64,000 bases of DNA from Hyphomicrobiales bacterium (GCA_900468535.1 UBTY01000040.1:1-64000), one strand, 5' to 3'; positions 43,872 through 53,485 are shown, counted from the stretch's first letter. Notes: generated from the letters alone by a model not told the origin. Numbers and translations are program-made.

Positions 43872-46800
43872 ATGTCGATCAGCTCGTGGTTCATTCAAAG
43901 GCCTATCGCGACCTCGCTGTTGATGGCCGGACTTTTCGCTGTGGGGATTGCAGCATATCCCTTGCTGCCGGTAGCCCCTCTACCCCAGGTCGATTTCCCA
44001 ACGATCCAGGTTTCGACGCAGCTTCCGGGCGCAGACCCAAAGACCATGGCATCGTCGGTGACACAGCCACTGGAGAGGCAGTTCGGGCAAATTCCCGGCG
44101 TCACCCAGATGACATCAAGCAGCACGCTTGGAAGCAGCTCGATTACCCTCCAGTTTGACCTGTCACGCAACGTGGACGGCGCGGCACAGGACGTTCAAAC
44201 GGCAATCAACGCTGCCGGCGGGCAATTGCCGACAGGCCTTCCATCACCGCCCACCTATCGCAAGGTGAACCCAGCTGACCCGCCAGTCATGGTCCTCGCT
44301 CTCACCTCCGATACCGCACCGTTGACGCAGGTCGACGACTTCTCGGAAAGCATACTCTCGCAGCACATCAGCCAGCTCAGCGGCGTCTCGCAGGTTCTGG
44401 TATTCGGTCAGCAGAAGCCCGCCGTGCGGCTGCAGATCGAACCGCGCAAGATTGCGGAACTTGGCCTGGGGCTGGAAGACGTTCGCACAGCAGTGACGGC
44501 TCTCACCACCGACTCCCCGAAGGGAAGCATACAGGGCAAAGAGCGAACCTACACCGTCTACGACAACGATCAGATCCTTCAGGCGGCTCCCTGGAACGAC
44601 GCAATCGTTGCCTACAGGAACGGCGCTCCGGTTCGCATCCGTGATATCGGGCAGGCAGTCGATGCCGCGGAAAATACGCAACTCGCGGCTTGGTCGAACG
44701 GAAAGCCCGCCATCCTCCTTGCGGTCTTCAAGCTGCCGGGCGCCAACGTCATCGACACCGTCGAGCAAATCAAGGCCGAACTGCCCGGCCTGCAGCTCCT
44801 TGCCCCGGCTGATATTCATCTCGATATCCTGAGCGACAGGACTGTCACCATCCGGGCGTCGGTGCTCGACGTCGAAACGACGCTGATGATTACCGTCGCG
44901 CTGGTCGTTGCCGTCATTTTCATCTTCCTTCGCAGCTTCTGGGCCACGGTCATCCCGAGCGTAACAGTACCGCTGGCGCTCATGGCGACGCTCGCGCTGA
45001 TGTATGCGGCCGGCTTCAGCCTGGATAACCTGTCGCTGATGGGTCTGAGCATTGCGGTCGGCTTTGTGGTCGATGACGCGATCGTCATGATCGAGAACAT
45101 CCAGCGGCACATGGAAATGGGAAAGACGCCTTTTCAAGCCGCGCTTGATGGCGCTCGGGAAATAGGGTTCACGATCGTTTCGATCAGCATTTCGCTAGTC
45201 GCCGTGTTCATCCCGCTGCTCTTGATGGGCGGCATTGTCGGCGAACTCCTGAGGGAATTCGCAATCACCGTCACGATGACCATCATCGTTTCGGCTCTCA
45301 TTTCCCTGACGATCACCCCGATGATGAGCTCGCGGTTCTTGAAGCCCGAGAACAAGGCAACTCATGGCCGAGCCTATTTGCTCTTCGAACGCGGTTTCGA
45401 TCATTTGCTGTCTGGCTATCGGCGATCGCTGGACGTAGCGCTGCGCCATCATCGCATTACCTTCGCGATCTTCCTCGCCTCCCTCGGTGCAACGGCATTT
45501 GTGTTCATCCAGATTCCCAAAGGGTTTTTCCCGACGCAGGATACCGGCCTGATCACGGGCGTCCTTGAAGGCCCGCAGGACATATCCTTCGAGAAGATGT
45601 CGCAGCTTCAGCTTGAAGCCGACCGGATCGTCCGAAGTGATCCGGCAATCGCCACCGTCGGCATGCAGGTGGGCGGCGGCGCGGGGTCCACGCTGAACGT
45701 CAGCCGCATGTTCATCACCCTCAAGCCGCTCGATGAGCGGGATGCGTCGGCGACTGGCATCATCGAAAGGCTGCGTCCGAAACTGGCGCGGCTGGAAGGC
45801 GCACAGCTCTTTCTGCAGGCTGCCCAGGATATCAATGTCGGAGGGCGAAGTGCTGCGACGCAATTCCAATATACCCTCCAGGACGGCAATCCGGTCGAGT
45901 TGAATGACTGGGCAGACAGGCTGCTCGCCAAATTCAAGACCCTTCCGGAACTTGCCGACGTTGCGACCGACCAGCAGAACGGCGGGGCGACGGTGACATT
46001 GCAGATCGATCGAGATCAGGCCTCGCGTTTCGGCATTCCGCCACAGCTGATCGACAGCACGCTTGATGACGCCTTCGGCCAGCGGCAGATCACCCAGTAT
46101 TTCACCGATCTCAACAGCTACCATGTCGTGCTTGAGGTGGCGCCTGAGTTTCAGCATTCGCCGGATGCGATAAACGACCTCTATCTCAAATCGCCGCTCA
46201 CCGGAGAGCAGGTTCCGTTGAACCAATTGGTAAAGCAAACGACCGAGCCCAACGCCGCGCTTGCCGTAAACCACCAGAGCCAATTTCCGTCGGTAACACT
46301 GTCCTTCAATCTCTCGAAGGGTACCGCTCTCAGCCAGGCCGTCGCGGCGATTTCGCGGGCCGAACACGAGCTGAACAAGCCTCCGACGCTTATCGGCACG
46401 TTCCAGGGTAATGCGCAGGCCTTTCAGTCTTCACTTTCGACAGAGCCCATGCTGGTTCTGGCAGCTGTCATCGTGATCTATCTGATCCTCGGCATCCTCT
46501 ACGAAAGCTATCTGCATCCGCTTACAATTCTGTCGACCCTGCCGTCAGCTGGATTGGGTGCGCTTACAATGCTTTGGCTGTTCGGCTTCGACTTCACGGT
46601 GATAGCGCTCATCGGCGTCATTCTCCTCATCGGCATCGTGAAGAAGAACGGCATCATGATTGTGGATTTCGCGATCGAGGCACAGCGCCAATCCGGATTG
46701 TCGCCCGAGGATGCCATTCGCCAAGCATGCCTCCTGCGCTTCCGCCCGATTATCATGACAACCGCGGCAGCCATTCTCGCCGGCGTTCCCCTGATGTTGG

Positions 46801-46979
46801 GCCACGGAACCGGATCGGAGCTACGCCAGCCTCTGGGTTACGCAATCGTCGGCGGTCTGCTGATCAGTCAAATGATGACGCTCTACACCACGCCAATCGT
46901 CTATCTCTATCTCGAGCAGCTCAGCTCGATGTTCAGACGGCGCGAATCCGTGGAGCCTCCCCCAGAAGCCGCCCGATAG
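43872..46979 (+). CDS. RND multidrug efflux permease (MdtB/MdtC-like)
   Basis: The 1035-residue inner-membrane pump has 12 membrane helices and two large periplasmic loops. It starts MSISSWFIQRPIATSLLMAG as in MdtB/MdtC. Proton-relay acidic pair is in TM4: GFVVDDAIVMIENIQRHME. It ends with a usual RND tail. It is the second gene of the operon with the adaptor, which lies 3 bp upstream. No outer-membrane channel gene is adjacent. A hydrophobic drug or plant phenolic substrate is plausible by family, not shown. Confidence 0.93.
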   Translation: MSISSWFIQRPIATSLLMAGLFAVGIAAYPLLPVAPLPQVDFPTIQVSTQLPGADPKTMASSVTQPLERQFGQIPGVTQMTSSSTLGSSSITLQFDLSRNVDGAAQDVQTAINAAGGQLPTGLPSPPTYRKVNPADPPVMVLALTSDTAPLTQVDDFSESILSQHISQLSGVSQVLVFGQQKPAVRLQIEPRKIAELGLGLEDVRTAVTALTTDSPKGSIQGKERTYTVYDNDQILQAAPWNDAIVAYRNGAPVRIRDIGQAVDAAENTQLAAWSNGKPAILLAVFKLPGANVIDTVEQIKAELPGLQLLAPADIHLDILSDRTVTIRASVLDVETTLMITVALVVAVIFIFLRSFWATVIPSVTVPLALMATLALMYAAGFSLDNLSLMGLSIAVGFVVDDAIVMIENIQRHMEMGKTPFQAALDGAREIGFTIVSISISLVAVFIPLLLMGGIVGELLREFAITVTMTIIVSALISLTITPMMSSRFLKPENKATHGRAYLLFERGFDHLLSGYRRSLDVALRHHRITFAIFLASLGATAFVFIQIPKGFFPTQDTGLITGVLEGPQDISFEKMSQLQLEADRIVRSDPAIATVGMQVGGGAGSTLNVSRMFITLKPLDERDASATGIIERLRPKLARLEGAQLFLQAAQDINVGGRSAATQFQYTLQDGNPVELNDWADRLLAKFKTLPELADVATDQQNGGATVTLQIDRDQASRFGIPPQLIDSTLDDAFGQRQITQYFTDLNSYHVVLEVAPEFQHSPDAINDLYLKSPLTGEQVPLNQLVKQTTEPNAALAVNHQSQFPSVTLSFNLSKGTALSQAVAAISRAEHELNKPPTLIGTFQGNAQAFQSSLSTEPMLVLAAVIVIYLILGILYESYLHPLTILSTLPSAGLGALTMLWLFGFDFTVIALIGVILLIGIVKKNGIMIVDFAIEAQRQSGLSPEDAIRQACLLRFRPIIMTTAAAILAGVPLMLGHGTGSELRQPLGYAIVGGLLISQMMTLYTTPIVYLYLEQLSSMFRRRESVEPPPEAAR

Positions 46980-47052
46980 CGAAAACGCGCGGTCGTCCTC
47001 TAGGCCAACAACGCGTCAATCCGTTTTCCTCGATTTCCCGGAGACCTACGAA

Positions 47053-47388
47053 ATGCAGCTCAAACAATTGCGCAAGAACTTGCGGCTCGCCCTGATCCCG
47101 GTTTCGCTTTCCGCGATATTCCTTCTGGATATCCTGGGTCCGTTCGATCCTGTCATCACAGTTCTCTACATTCCCGTCATCGTTCTATCGACGCGAATTT
47201 TCCCGAAAGGCATCGTGACCTATCTCGGTCTTGTGTGCGTGGTCCTCACCTGCGCGAGTTTCGTGCTCGGACACGTCGAAGGCTTCGACAAGGTAAGGCT
47301 CGGGCAGTTTGCCGCGATCCTGCTTGCAATCACGGCGACCACTTCGTTTGCCGCCTGGCTTCCAAACTCGAACCGGCTAGGCGAATAG
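47053..47388 (+). CDS. Free-standing membrane sensor-like domain protein
   Basis: The 111-residue protein has three or four membrane helices. Its sequence matches the N-terminal membrane domain of the kinase at 26508-28091 in pattern: FLLDILGPFDPVITVLYIPV here compares with FAVDMFTGIEGAVAVLYSIA there, and LTCASFVLGH with LTLFAFFFGH. Here no PAS or kinase part follows, and the frame stops at 47388. It could be a remnant of a kinase gene or a small independent membrane protein. GGAG precedes the ATG. It sits 73 bp after the RND pump gene. Confidence 0.75.
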   Translation: MQLKQLRKNLRLALIPVSLSAIFLLDILGPFDPVITVLYIPVIVLSTRIFPKGIVTYLGLVCVVLTCASFVLGHVEGFDKVRLGQFAAILLAITATTSFAAWLPNSNRLGE

Positions 47389-47485
47389 GCGCGCGGCGCC
47401 TGCGGGGCTGCAGATATCGAGAACGTCTATTTTCAAGAAAGGGGCCGACGTAGCATTTGCGCTAAGCCGGCCCAATATTGCCAGT

Positions 47486-48991
47486 TTAAGCTGCCGCGAA
47501 CGGCACAGCCACGAAGGTCTTGTTTTCGCCGCGCTGGATAAGCAGCAGCACTGACTTCTTCTCGTCCTTCGCCGCGGTCGCAACCGCGGTCTTGGCTTCA
47601 CTGGCATCGTGTACAGCCTTGCCGTTGACCGATACGATGATGTCACCGGCCTTGAGCCCTGCCTCGGCCGCCGGCTTGTCGGGTGCGACGTCTGCTACAA
47701 CAGCACCTTGAACGTCTTCGGAAACACCGATGCGCTCACGCGCCTGCGGTGTCAGGTCGCCGAGGGAGACCCCTATCCGCGGACCTGTGGGCGCTGCCTT
47801 CTCGCCGCCCTTGAACGACGCCTTCTCTGGCTTGCCGTCATCATTGCCGCCGATCGCAACGTTCAAGTCGACACTCTTTCCGTCACGCCAGACGGTAATG
47901 GTCTCCTTATCGCCAGGGGAAAGATCTGCGACGAGGCGCGAGAGGTCCTTCGGCGTGGACACCGTCTTGTCGCCGACAGCGGTAATCGCATCGCCCTGTT
48001 CGATACCGGCACGGGCAGCGGGAGAACCCTTCGTCACGTCCGCAACCAGTGCCCCGGCCGGCTTTGCCAAACCGATCGCATCAGCTACATCCTGCGAGAC
48101 GGGTTGGATCTGCACACCCAGATAGCCATGATCGATGGAGCCGTTCTTCTGGAGCTTGGCGACGATCATCTTTGCCTGGTCGGCGGGAATAGCGAAGCCT
48201 ACGCCCACGCTACCGCCGTTCGGCGAGTAGATCGCCGTATTGATGCCGACAACCTTGCCATCGCTATCCACGAGCGGACCGCCAGAGTTGCCATGGTTGA
48301 TCGGCGCGTCGATCTGGATGAAGTCATCATAGGGGCCACTATGCAGATCCCTGCCGCGGGCGGACACGATACCTGCCGTGACCGTCGTCCCGATGCCAAA
48401 CGGGTTGCCGATAGCAAGCACCTGATCGCCAAGTCTCAACTTGCCGGAGTCGCCCCAGGCCACGGTTGGAAGCTCCTTCTTCGCGTCCACCTTGACGACG
48501 GCGAGATCGGCCTTTGGATCAGCGCCGATCAGCTTGGCGGCCAGTTCGGTCCCATCATCCAAGGTTACCTTGATATCTGTGGCATTCGCGATCACGTGGT
48601 TGTTGGTCACGATGTAGCCGTCTGGGCTGACAATGAAGCCCGATCCGAGCGCCTGCGCGCGCTCGCCGGATTGTGGAGCGGGAGCCTGGTGAGGCACCGG
48701 AATGCCCTGCTGTTCGAAGAATTGCTTGAACTGCTCCTGCATCTGGGAGTTGTCATCGCCGTCTTGCTGAGCCGGTGCTTTCATCGTCGTAACGATGGTC
48801 ACGACGGCCGGCTTGTCGGCGTCGACGACCGAGGAAAAAGAATTGCCGGCAGATTGTCCCGTAATCGAAGCGCTTGCAGGCGTGGCGAACGCCGACGACG
48901 TTTCAAGAGCGAGCGGAATGGAAGCCGCGCCGACAACAAATGCTGCACCGAGAAGTGCCACCGACCGGCGGCGTTTGATAATGTTCGTCAC
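47486..48991 (-). CDS. degP: Periplasmic serine protease of the DegP/HtrA (Do) family
   Basis: The 501-residue protease has a signal peptide (RRRSVALLGAAFVVGAASIP), the catalytic triad His132 (TNNHVIAN), Asp162 (KADLAVVKV) and Ser236 (NHGNSGGPLVD), and two PDZ domains in the C-terminal half (HGYLGVQIQPVS and IGVSLGDLTPQARERIGVSE). It degrades or refolds misfolded envelope proteins. Rhizobia carry several DegP-like proteins, so the exact paralogue is open. It converges with the small membrane protein gene. Envelope-stress control is likely by family. Confidence 0.92.
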   Translation of the reverse strand: MTNIIKRRRSVALLGAAFVVGAASIPLALETSSAFATPASASITGQSAGNSFSSVVDADKPAVVTIVTTMKAPAQQDGDDNSQMQEQFKQFFEQQGIPVPHQAPAPQSGERAQALGSGFIVSPDGYIVTNNHVIANATDIKVTLDDGTELAAKLIGADPKADLAVVKVDAKKELPTVAWGDSGKLRLGDQVLAIGNPFGIGTTVTAGIVSARGRDLHSGPYDDFIQIDAPINHGNSGGPLVDSDGKVVGINTAIYSPNGGSVGVGFAIPADQAKMIVAKLQKNGSIDHGYLGVQIQPVSQDVADAIGLAKPAGALVADVTKGSPAARAGIEQGDAITAVGDKTVSTPKDLSRLVADLSPGDKETITVWRDGKSVDLNVAIGGNDDGKPEKASFKGGEKAAPTGPRIGVSLGDLTPQARERIGVSEDVQGAVVADVAPDKPAAEAGLKAGDIIVSVNGKAVHDASEAKTAVATAAKDEKKSVLLLIQRGENKTFVAVPFAAA

Positions 48992-49182
48992 GATATCAGT
49001 CCTGAGAAGAGTTGCTCAAACCGCATGAATTCGAAACTCATCGCGTGGACTAGATATGAAACCGTAAGTACGGATTTACAAATTAAAGGTTAGTTACATT
49101 TTCATTGCGAAATTTTAATACATTACTTCGAGTTAATACTTCGAATAATCTTCAATCGACTTATTTTCATCGGAGTACGACC

Positions 49183-49875
49183 CTAACCAGCATGATCACC
49201 GGCAATGGCCGTTTCGATCACAAGCCCGGTCATTGCCAGCAGACCGACGCATGCCAATCCGAGCGAGACAGCGACACCCACGGACGAAACGAAAATCGTT
49301 CCTCCGATGACGCCGGTTATAAACGAGATCCATGAACATCCATGCACGCGCGCATGCGACCAGCTGACCGAGTTCTTGAAAGCATGAGCGATGGCCTGAC
49401 CGAAGCCGAACAACGCTCCGGTAATGAACCCTTTTCCGACGTCCGTGCCCGAGACGTTCTGGTGCATGACATTCTGCATTCCCATCGTTAGTCCGACGAG
49501 CAGCAAGGCAGGGGCGTCAAACCCGATGGCTGCCAGAAAGGCCGAAACGCAACAGAGCGTGATCTCGCTTAAAACCAGAGCCAGAAGGGGTCGCTCAAGG
49601 GCATCCGATATCAGCGTTCCCATCGCGGAGCCCACAACGAATGCAGAAATCACGTAGAACGCCTGGAGGACATCGCTCCATTTTCCGAGTGCGAATGACA
49701 TGCCCAAGTGTGTGCTGTTTCCACTCATGAAGGACACATACAGATGGTTGAGCTGCTGATACCCGATGGCATCGAGGAAGCCCGCACTTGCGGTGGCAAT
49801 TGACGCAAATAGCATCGGCTTCGACGGGTTTTCCCGGCTTAATCTCTGCAGCAACAGGAGAGGAGTGCTTCGCAT
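49183..49875 (-). CDS. DUF1275 (YoaK) family membrane protein
   Basis: The 230-residue product has about six membrane helices and the DUF1275 signature ATASAGFLDAIGYQQLNHLY, then VSFMSGNSTHLG near residues 47-58 and GLTMGMQNVMHQNVSG. The biochemical role of the family is unknown. The start at 49875 lacks a strong ribosome binding site; Met21 is an alternative. It lies upstream of degP on the same strand, with an AT-rich 191-bp gap. Confidence 0.9.
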   Translation of the reverse strand: MRSTPLLLLQRLSRENPSKPMLFASIATASAGFLDAIGYQQLNHLYVSFMSGNSTHLGMSFALGKWSDVLQAFYVISAFVVGSAMGTLISDALERPLLALVLSEITLCCVSAFLAAIGFDAPALLLVGLTMGMQNVMHQNVSGTDVGKGFITGALFGFGQAIAHAFKNSVSWSHARVHGCSWISFITGVIGGTIFVSSVGVAVSLGLACVGLLAMTGLVIETAIAGDHAG

Positions 49876-49941
49876 GGTCGGATGCTACTTGTCAGATGGC
49901 GACGCAGAGCTGCTCAAGCCGCTCTTTGATCCAATTGGTGG

Positions 49942-50289
49942 TCAGTCAGGGCAAACATCCGACCGGAATGGTAGATCACCGCGATTGTAAAACCATTCAG
50001 GATAGCACTCATCCTCGTCATCGAAGTTATCGAGAAATCCATCGCCATGGCGAAACCGACGCGTAATTCGGTGGGTCCGGTTGAGATCGCCACCTTGAAA
50101 CCCGAGGTGATCTCCATCGAATCCTTCACCCCCGTCGTGACTGTAACCACGCGAGCGATCGTCACCGCCGAAGCCGCCTTCGTGCCCGCCACTGTGATCG
50201 CCACGGGCGATCGCGGTGGTCGACATCAGGCAGGGAGTAGCGAGTGCCATCAAGCCAACCAGGATGGCATATGTCAGGCGCTTGGGCAT
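49942..50289 (-). CDS. Secreted Gly/Asp/His-rich protein
   Basis: The 115-residue product has a signal peptide (MPKRLTYAILVGLMALATPC, cleavage near AIA|RGD) and a mature part that is rich in Gly, Asp, His and Arg, with GDHSGGHEGGFGGDDRSRGY, and a C-terminal pair of Cys (DECYPEW and SDVCPD). Low-complexity exported proteins of this type are common in rhizobia and have no known function; metal or polyanion binding is possible. GGAAC is upstream of the ATG. Confidence 0.7.
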   Translation of the reverse strand: MPKRLTYAILVGLMALATPCLMSTTAIARGDHSGGHEGGFGGDDRSRGYSHDGGEGFDGDHLGFQGGDLNRTHRITRRFRHGDGFLDNFDDEDECYPEWFYNRGDLPFRSDVCPD

Positions 50290-50528
50290 GGAACGTTCCT
50301 TTTGAACGGCGAGAGGAAGACGGCTGCAATCCGCAGCAATCTAGCTCTTGCCGGCATGCCGGTGATCTATACCGACGTTTAACCGGCTCATACTTACAGG
50401 CATGAGCCGCGAGAACGTGCCGGGGCTACACCCAAAGCAAAGCCGGCTTCTCTTTCCCTATTGACGTCGAGAAGCAGAACCGACCAAACAGTCTTCAAAG
50501 CTGCGTCAGAGACGGGGGACGGGACCAG

Positions 50529-51284
50529 ATGCGTGAAACTGATTTCGTCAGCGGGTTCGCCAGGGGGCTGAAGGTGATCGAAGCCTTCGAGGAGACCCGT
50601 CAGCGTCTGTCGATTGCCGAAGCCGCGAAGCTGACCGGGCTCGACCGCGCCACCGTGCGACGTTCGCTGCTTACCCTCGCAGAACTCGGCTATGCGGATT
50701 ACGACGGGAAATTCTTCACTCTGACGCCCAAGATCCTGCGACTTGGACATGCCTACCTCTCGGCTACGCCCCTGCCGGTCCTGATCCAGCCGCATCTCGA
50801 TCAGCTGTCGGAAAAAGCGGGCCAGAGCGCTTCGGCCTCTGTGCTCGACAACACGGAGGTCGTCTACATCGCGCGCGCCTCGCAGCGTCGCGTCATGTCG
50901 ATCAACCTGACACCCGGAAGCCGACTGCCGGCCTTCTGCGCCTCGATGGGGCGCGTCCTGCTGGCAGCGCTTCCGGAAGCCGAGGCTAGAGCCGTTCTTG
51001 CCCGCACGGACCTCAAGCCAAACACGCCGAACACCAAGACCGATGTCGAGGAGTTGCTGGCGGAGTTTCGACGCGTCCGTGAACAGGGCTACGCCCTTAT
51101 AGACCAGGAGCTGGAAATCGGCCTTTGCTCGATCGCCGTTCCTGTCGAGAACGATCGCGGGCAGACGGTCGCCGCGATCAACATCGGCGCGCCGGCAGCG
51201 CACGTATCAGCCGCCGAAATGCCTGAGCGCTACCTGCCGCTGCTCAGAGAAACACAGAAGGCGCTTCGCCTCGTCTTGCGCTAG
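50529..51284 (+). CDS. pcaR: IclR-family regulator PcaR
   Basis: The 251-residue product is an IclR-type regulator: N-terminal helix-turn-helix (RLSIAEAAKLTGLDRATVRR), then the ligand-binding domain with GRVLLAALPEAEARAVLART and IDQELEIGLCSIAVPVEN. Sequence and the FVSGFARGLKVIEAFE start fit PcaR, which activates pcaIJF with beta-ketoadipate as coinducer. It lies beside the pob genes and about 46 kb from pcaIJF. Its stop codon overlaps that of the convergent AraC gene (shared CTAG at 51281-51284). PobR of the IclR type is the nearest alternative. Confidence 0.87.
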   Translation: MRETDFVSGFARGLKVIEAFEETRQRLSIAEAAKLTGLDRATVRRSLLTLAELGYADYDGKFFTLTPKILRLGHAYLSATPLPVLIQPHLDQLSEKAGQSASASVLDNTEVVYIARASQRRVMSINLTPGSRLPAFCASMGRVLLAALPEAEARAVLARTDLKPNTPNTKTDVEELLAEFRRVREQGYALIDQELEIGLCSIAVPVENDRGQTVAAINIGAPAAHVSAAEMPERYLPLLRETQKALRLVLR

Positions 51285-52168
51285 CCGCCAAGCTTGGCGC
51301 GCTCCGCCAGCCGCCATGCCCGAGGGGTCTGACCGGTCTGCTTGAGAAAGAACCGCGAGAAATACGCGGGATCGGAGAAGCCGAGGCGATAGCCGATCTC
51401 CTGAACGCTGCCAAACGTGAACACCAGTTCGCGCTTGGCGTCATCCAGCAGCTTGCGAGCGATCAGTTCATGCGCACCGTAGCCGGTCGTTGCGCGAACG
51501 ATCCGATTTAGATGGGTCGGGGAGATGCCGAGTGCCTTCGCATAGAACGCCGCAGGCTGATGCGATTTGAGATGCTGCTGGATCAGACCATGCAGCAGCT
51601 CCATGCGGCGTTCGTTTTCGTCTGCAGCCGCCTTCTCCTCCGGCCCTGCGGAAGACAGCCGTGCGGTCAGCAGCAGCGCGGCAGTCAGATAGGATTCCAG
51701 CAAGTCATTGCGCCCGACCCGCTGCTCTGAGAACTCCTGCCCAAGCCGCCGCAGGCAGGTTGCGACATGGCGAGCGTCCTCGTCGTTGAGATCGAGTTTC
51801 GTCAGGTGCGGCGATGCCATCCAGGCGCCGAGCCGGCTGCGGTCGCCGGGGATCGCCTTCAGATGCGAACTCAGTACCGTGATGACGAAGCCATCGATAT
51901 CCTTGGAGAAACGAAAGCCGTGATCGAGCCCGGGAGGAACTGTGACCACCGACTGGGCTTCGATAGGGCGCCAGATGCCTGAAGACATCGCCTCCCCGGA
52001 TCCGCTATCTATGTACAATATCTGAAAGAAACTATCGTGGCGATGCGGCCGGATTTCCCAGTGGTGCAGGCTGCTTCTTGACGGAATCGTTTCGCAGTGC
52101 AGCCAAAAATCCGGTTTTTGGCCGCTGCTTTCGCCATAGAGTTCGTATGTCGGAACGCTCCTCGCCAC
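51281..52168 (-). CDS. pobR: AraC-family regulator, probably PobR
   Basis: The 295-residue product has an N-terminal cupin-like sensor domain (WEIRPHRHDSFFQILYIDSG, then VTVPPGLDHGFRFS) and two C-terminal helix-turn-helices (FYAKALGISPTHLNRIVRAT and SVQEIGYRLGFSDPAYFSRF). It is transcribed divergently from pobA, 114 bp apart, which is the usual arrangement for the rhizobial AraC-type PobR that activates pobA with 4-hydroxybenzoate. It converges on pcaR with a 4-bp overlap. The assignment rests on position. Confidence 0.85.
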   Translation of the reverse strand: MARSVPTYELYGESSGQKPDFWLHCETIPSRSSLHHWEIRPHRHDSFFQILYIDSGSGEAMSSGIWRPIEAQSVVTVPPGLDHGFRFSKDIDGFVITVLSSHLKAIPGDRSRLGAWMASPHLTKLDLNDEDARHVATCLRRLGQEFSEQRVGRNDLLESYLTAALLLTARLSSAGPEEKAAADENERRMELLHGLIQQHLKSHQPAAFYAKALGISPTHLNRIVRATTGYGAHELIARKLLDDAKRELVFTFGSVQEIGYRLGFSDPAYFSRFFLKQTGQTPRAWRLAERAKLGG

Positions 52169-52189
52169 AGTCTCCTCCCTGCGCCAGAT

Positions 52190-52204
52190 GTTCGATTAGT
52201 GCAA
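52190..52204. promoter_or_regulatory. PcaR-box-like sequence between pobR and pobA
   Basis: GTTCGATTAGTGCAA matches 11 of 15 positions of the recalled P. putida PcaR site, in the 114-bp pobR-pobA intergenic region. CAATT (52202-52206) and AATTG (52216-52220) form a nearby inverted repeat. Either could be an operator; neither is proven. Confidence 0.3.
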
Positions 52205-52282
52205 TTTCATGCCGGAATTGTCCATTGTTGATTGCTCTCGGCGTCGTCAGAATTTGACCAAAGACAAGTGCGGGAGGACACC

Positions 52283-53455
52283 ATGCGCACCAAGGTAGTC
52301 ATTATCGGCTCCGGCCCATCGGGGCTTTTGCTCGGCCAGTTGCTGACGGAAGCCGGCATCGACAACATCATCCTGGATCGCGTTGGGAAGGACTACATTC
52401 TTGGTCGCGTCCGCGCCGGCGTGCTGGAGGAAGGTACGGTCGGTCTGATCGACAAGGCCAAGGCGGGAACGCGCATGCATGCCGAGGGGCTCCAGCATGA
52501 CGGCTTCTCGCTCGCCTTCGACGGTCGCGACCACCGTATCGACCTTTTCGGTCTGACCGGCGGCAAGCGCGTCATGGTCTACGGCCAGACGGAAGTCACT
52601 CGCGACCTGATGGAGCGGCGCGAGATCTCGGGCGCCGAGACGATCTACGAGGCAGCGAACGTTCAGCCTCACGATTTCGATGGAGCCGCGCCCTACGTCA
52701 CCTACGAGAAGAACGGCACCGTCAGGCGCATCGATTGCGATTTCATCGCAGGTTGCGACGGCTTTCACGGCGCCAGCCGCAAGGCCGTGCCGGACAAATC
52801 GCTCCGCACTTTCGAGAAAGTCTATCCGTTCGGCTGGCTCGGAATTCTGGCCGATGTCGCGCCCGTCAACCACGAGCTGATCTATGCCAACCATCCGCGC
52901 GGATTTGCGCTCTGTTCCATGCGATCGGCGCACCGCAGCCGCTACTACATCCAGTGCTCGCTTGACGAGAAAATCGAGAACTGGAGCGACGATCGCTTCT
53001 GGGACGAATTGCGGCGGCGCCTGCCCGCGCACCACGCGGAAGCGCTTGTGACCGCTCCCTCCTTCGAGAAGTCGATTGCGCCACTCCGCTCCTTCGTTGC
53101 CGAACCGATGCGCTTCGGCCGCCTGTTCCTTGTCGGCGATGCTGCCCACATCGTCCCGCCGACGGGCGCCAAGGGCCTCAATCTTGCGGCGAGCGACGTG
53201 CATTACCTGTTCTCGGGCTTGATGGAACACTATCAGGATCGCTCGAATGCAGGTATCGACGCCTATTCTCAGAAAGCGCTGGCGCGGGTTTGGAAAGCGG
53301 TTCGCTTTTCGTGGTGGATGACGACGATGATGCACCGGTTTCCCGACACCGGTGATTTCGACCAGAAGATTCAGGAAGCCGAACTCGACTATCTCACGCA
53401 TTCGCGCGCTGCCTCGACCGCACTTGCGGAAAACTACGTCGGCCTTCCCTACTAG
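52283..53455 (+). CDS. pobA: 4-hydroxybenzoate 3-monooxygenase PobA
   Basis: PobA hydroxylates 4-hydroxybenzoate to protocatechuate with FAD, O2 and NADPH. The 390-residue product has the FAD motif VIIGSGPSGLLLGQLLTEAG, the DG motif IAGCDGFHGASRKAVP, and LVGDAAHIVPPTGAKGLNLA, which is diagnostic of PobA. The length equals the known enzymes. The start at 52283 follows GGGAGG. The AraC-type pobR is divergent. A strong terminator follows. It feeds the pcaHG pathway encoded 5 kb downstream. Confidence 0.95.
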   Translation: MRTKVVIIGSGPSGLLLGQLLTEAGIDNIILDRVGKDYILGRVRAGVLEEGTVGLIDKAKAGTRMHAEGLQHDGFSLAFDGRDHRIDLFGLTGGKRVMVYGQTEVTRDLMERREISGAETIYEAANVQPHDFDGAAPYVTYEKNGTVRRIDCDFIAGCDGFHGASRKAVPDKSLRTFEKVYPFGWLGILADVAPVNHELIYANHPRGFALCSMRSAHRSRYYIQCSLDEKIENWSDDRFWDELRRRLPAHHAEALVTAPSFEKSIAPLRSFVAEPMRFGRLFLVGDAAHIVPPTGAKGLNLAASDVHYLFSGLMEHYQDRSNAGIDAYSQKALARVWKAVRFSWWMTTMMHRFPDTGDFDQKIQEAELDYLTHSRAASTALAENYVGLPY

Positions 53456-53485
53456 CTCTCCTTCCGCCATCCACGGAAGGGAACT

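Noticed and set aside
52247..53470. 407-codon open frame antisense to pobA
   Set aside because: High-GC shadow of a real gene with no family character or start site.
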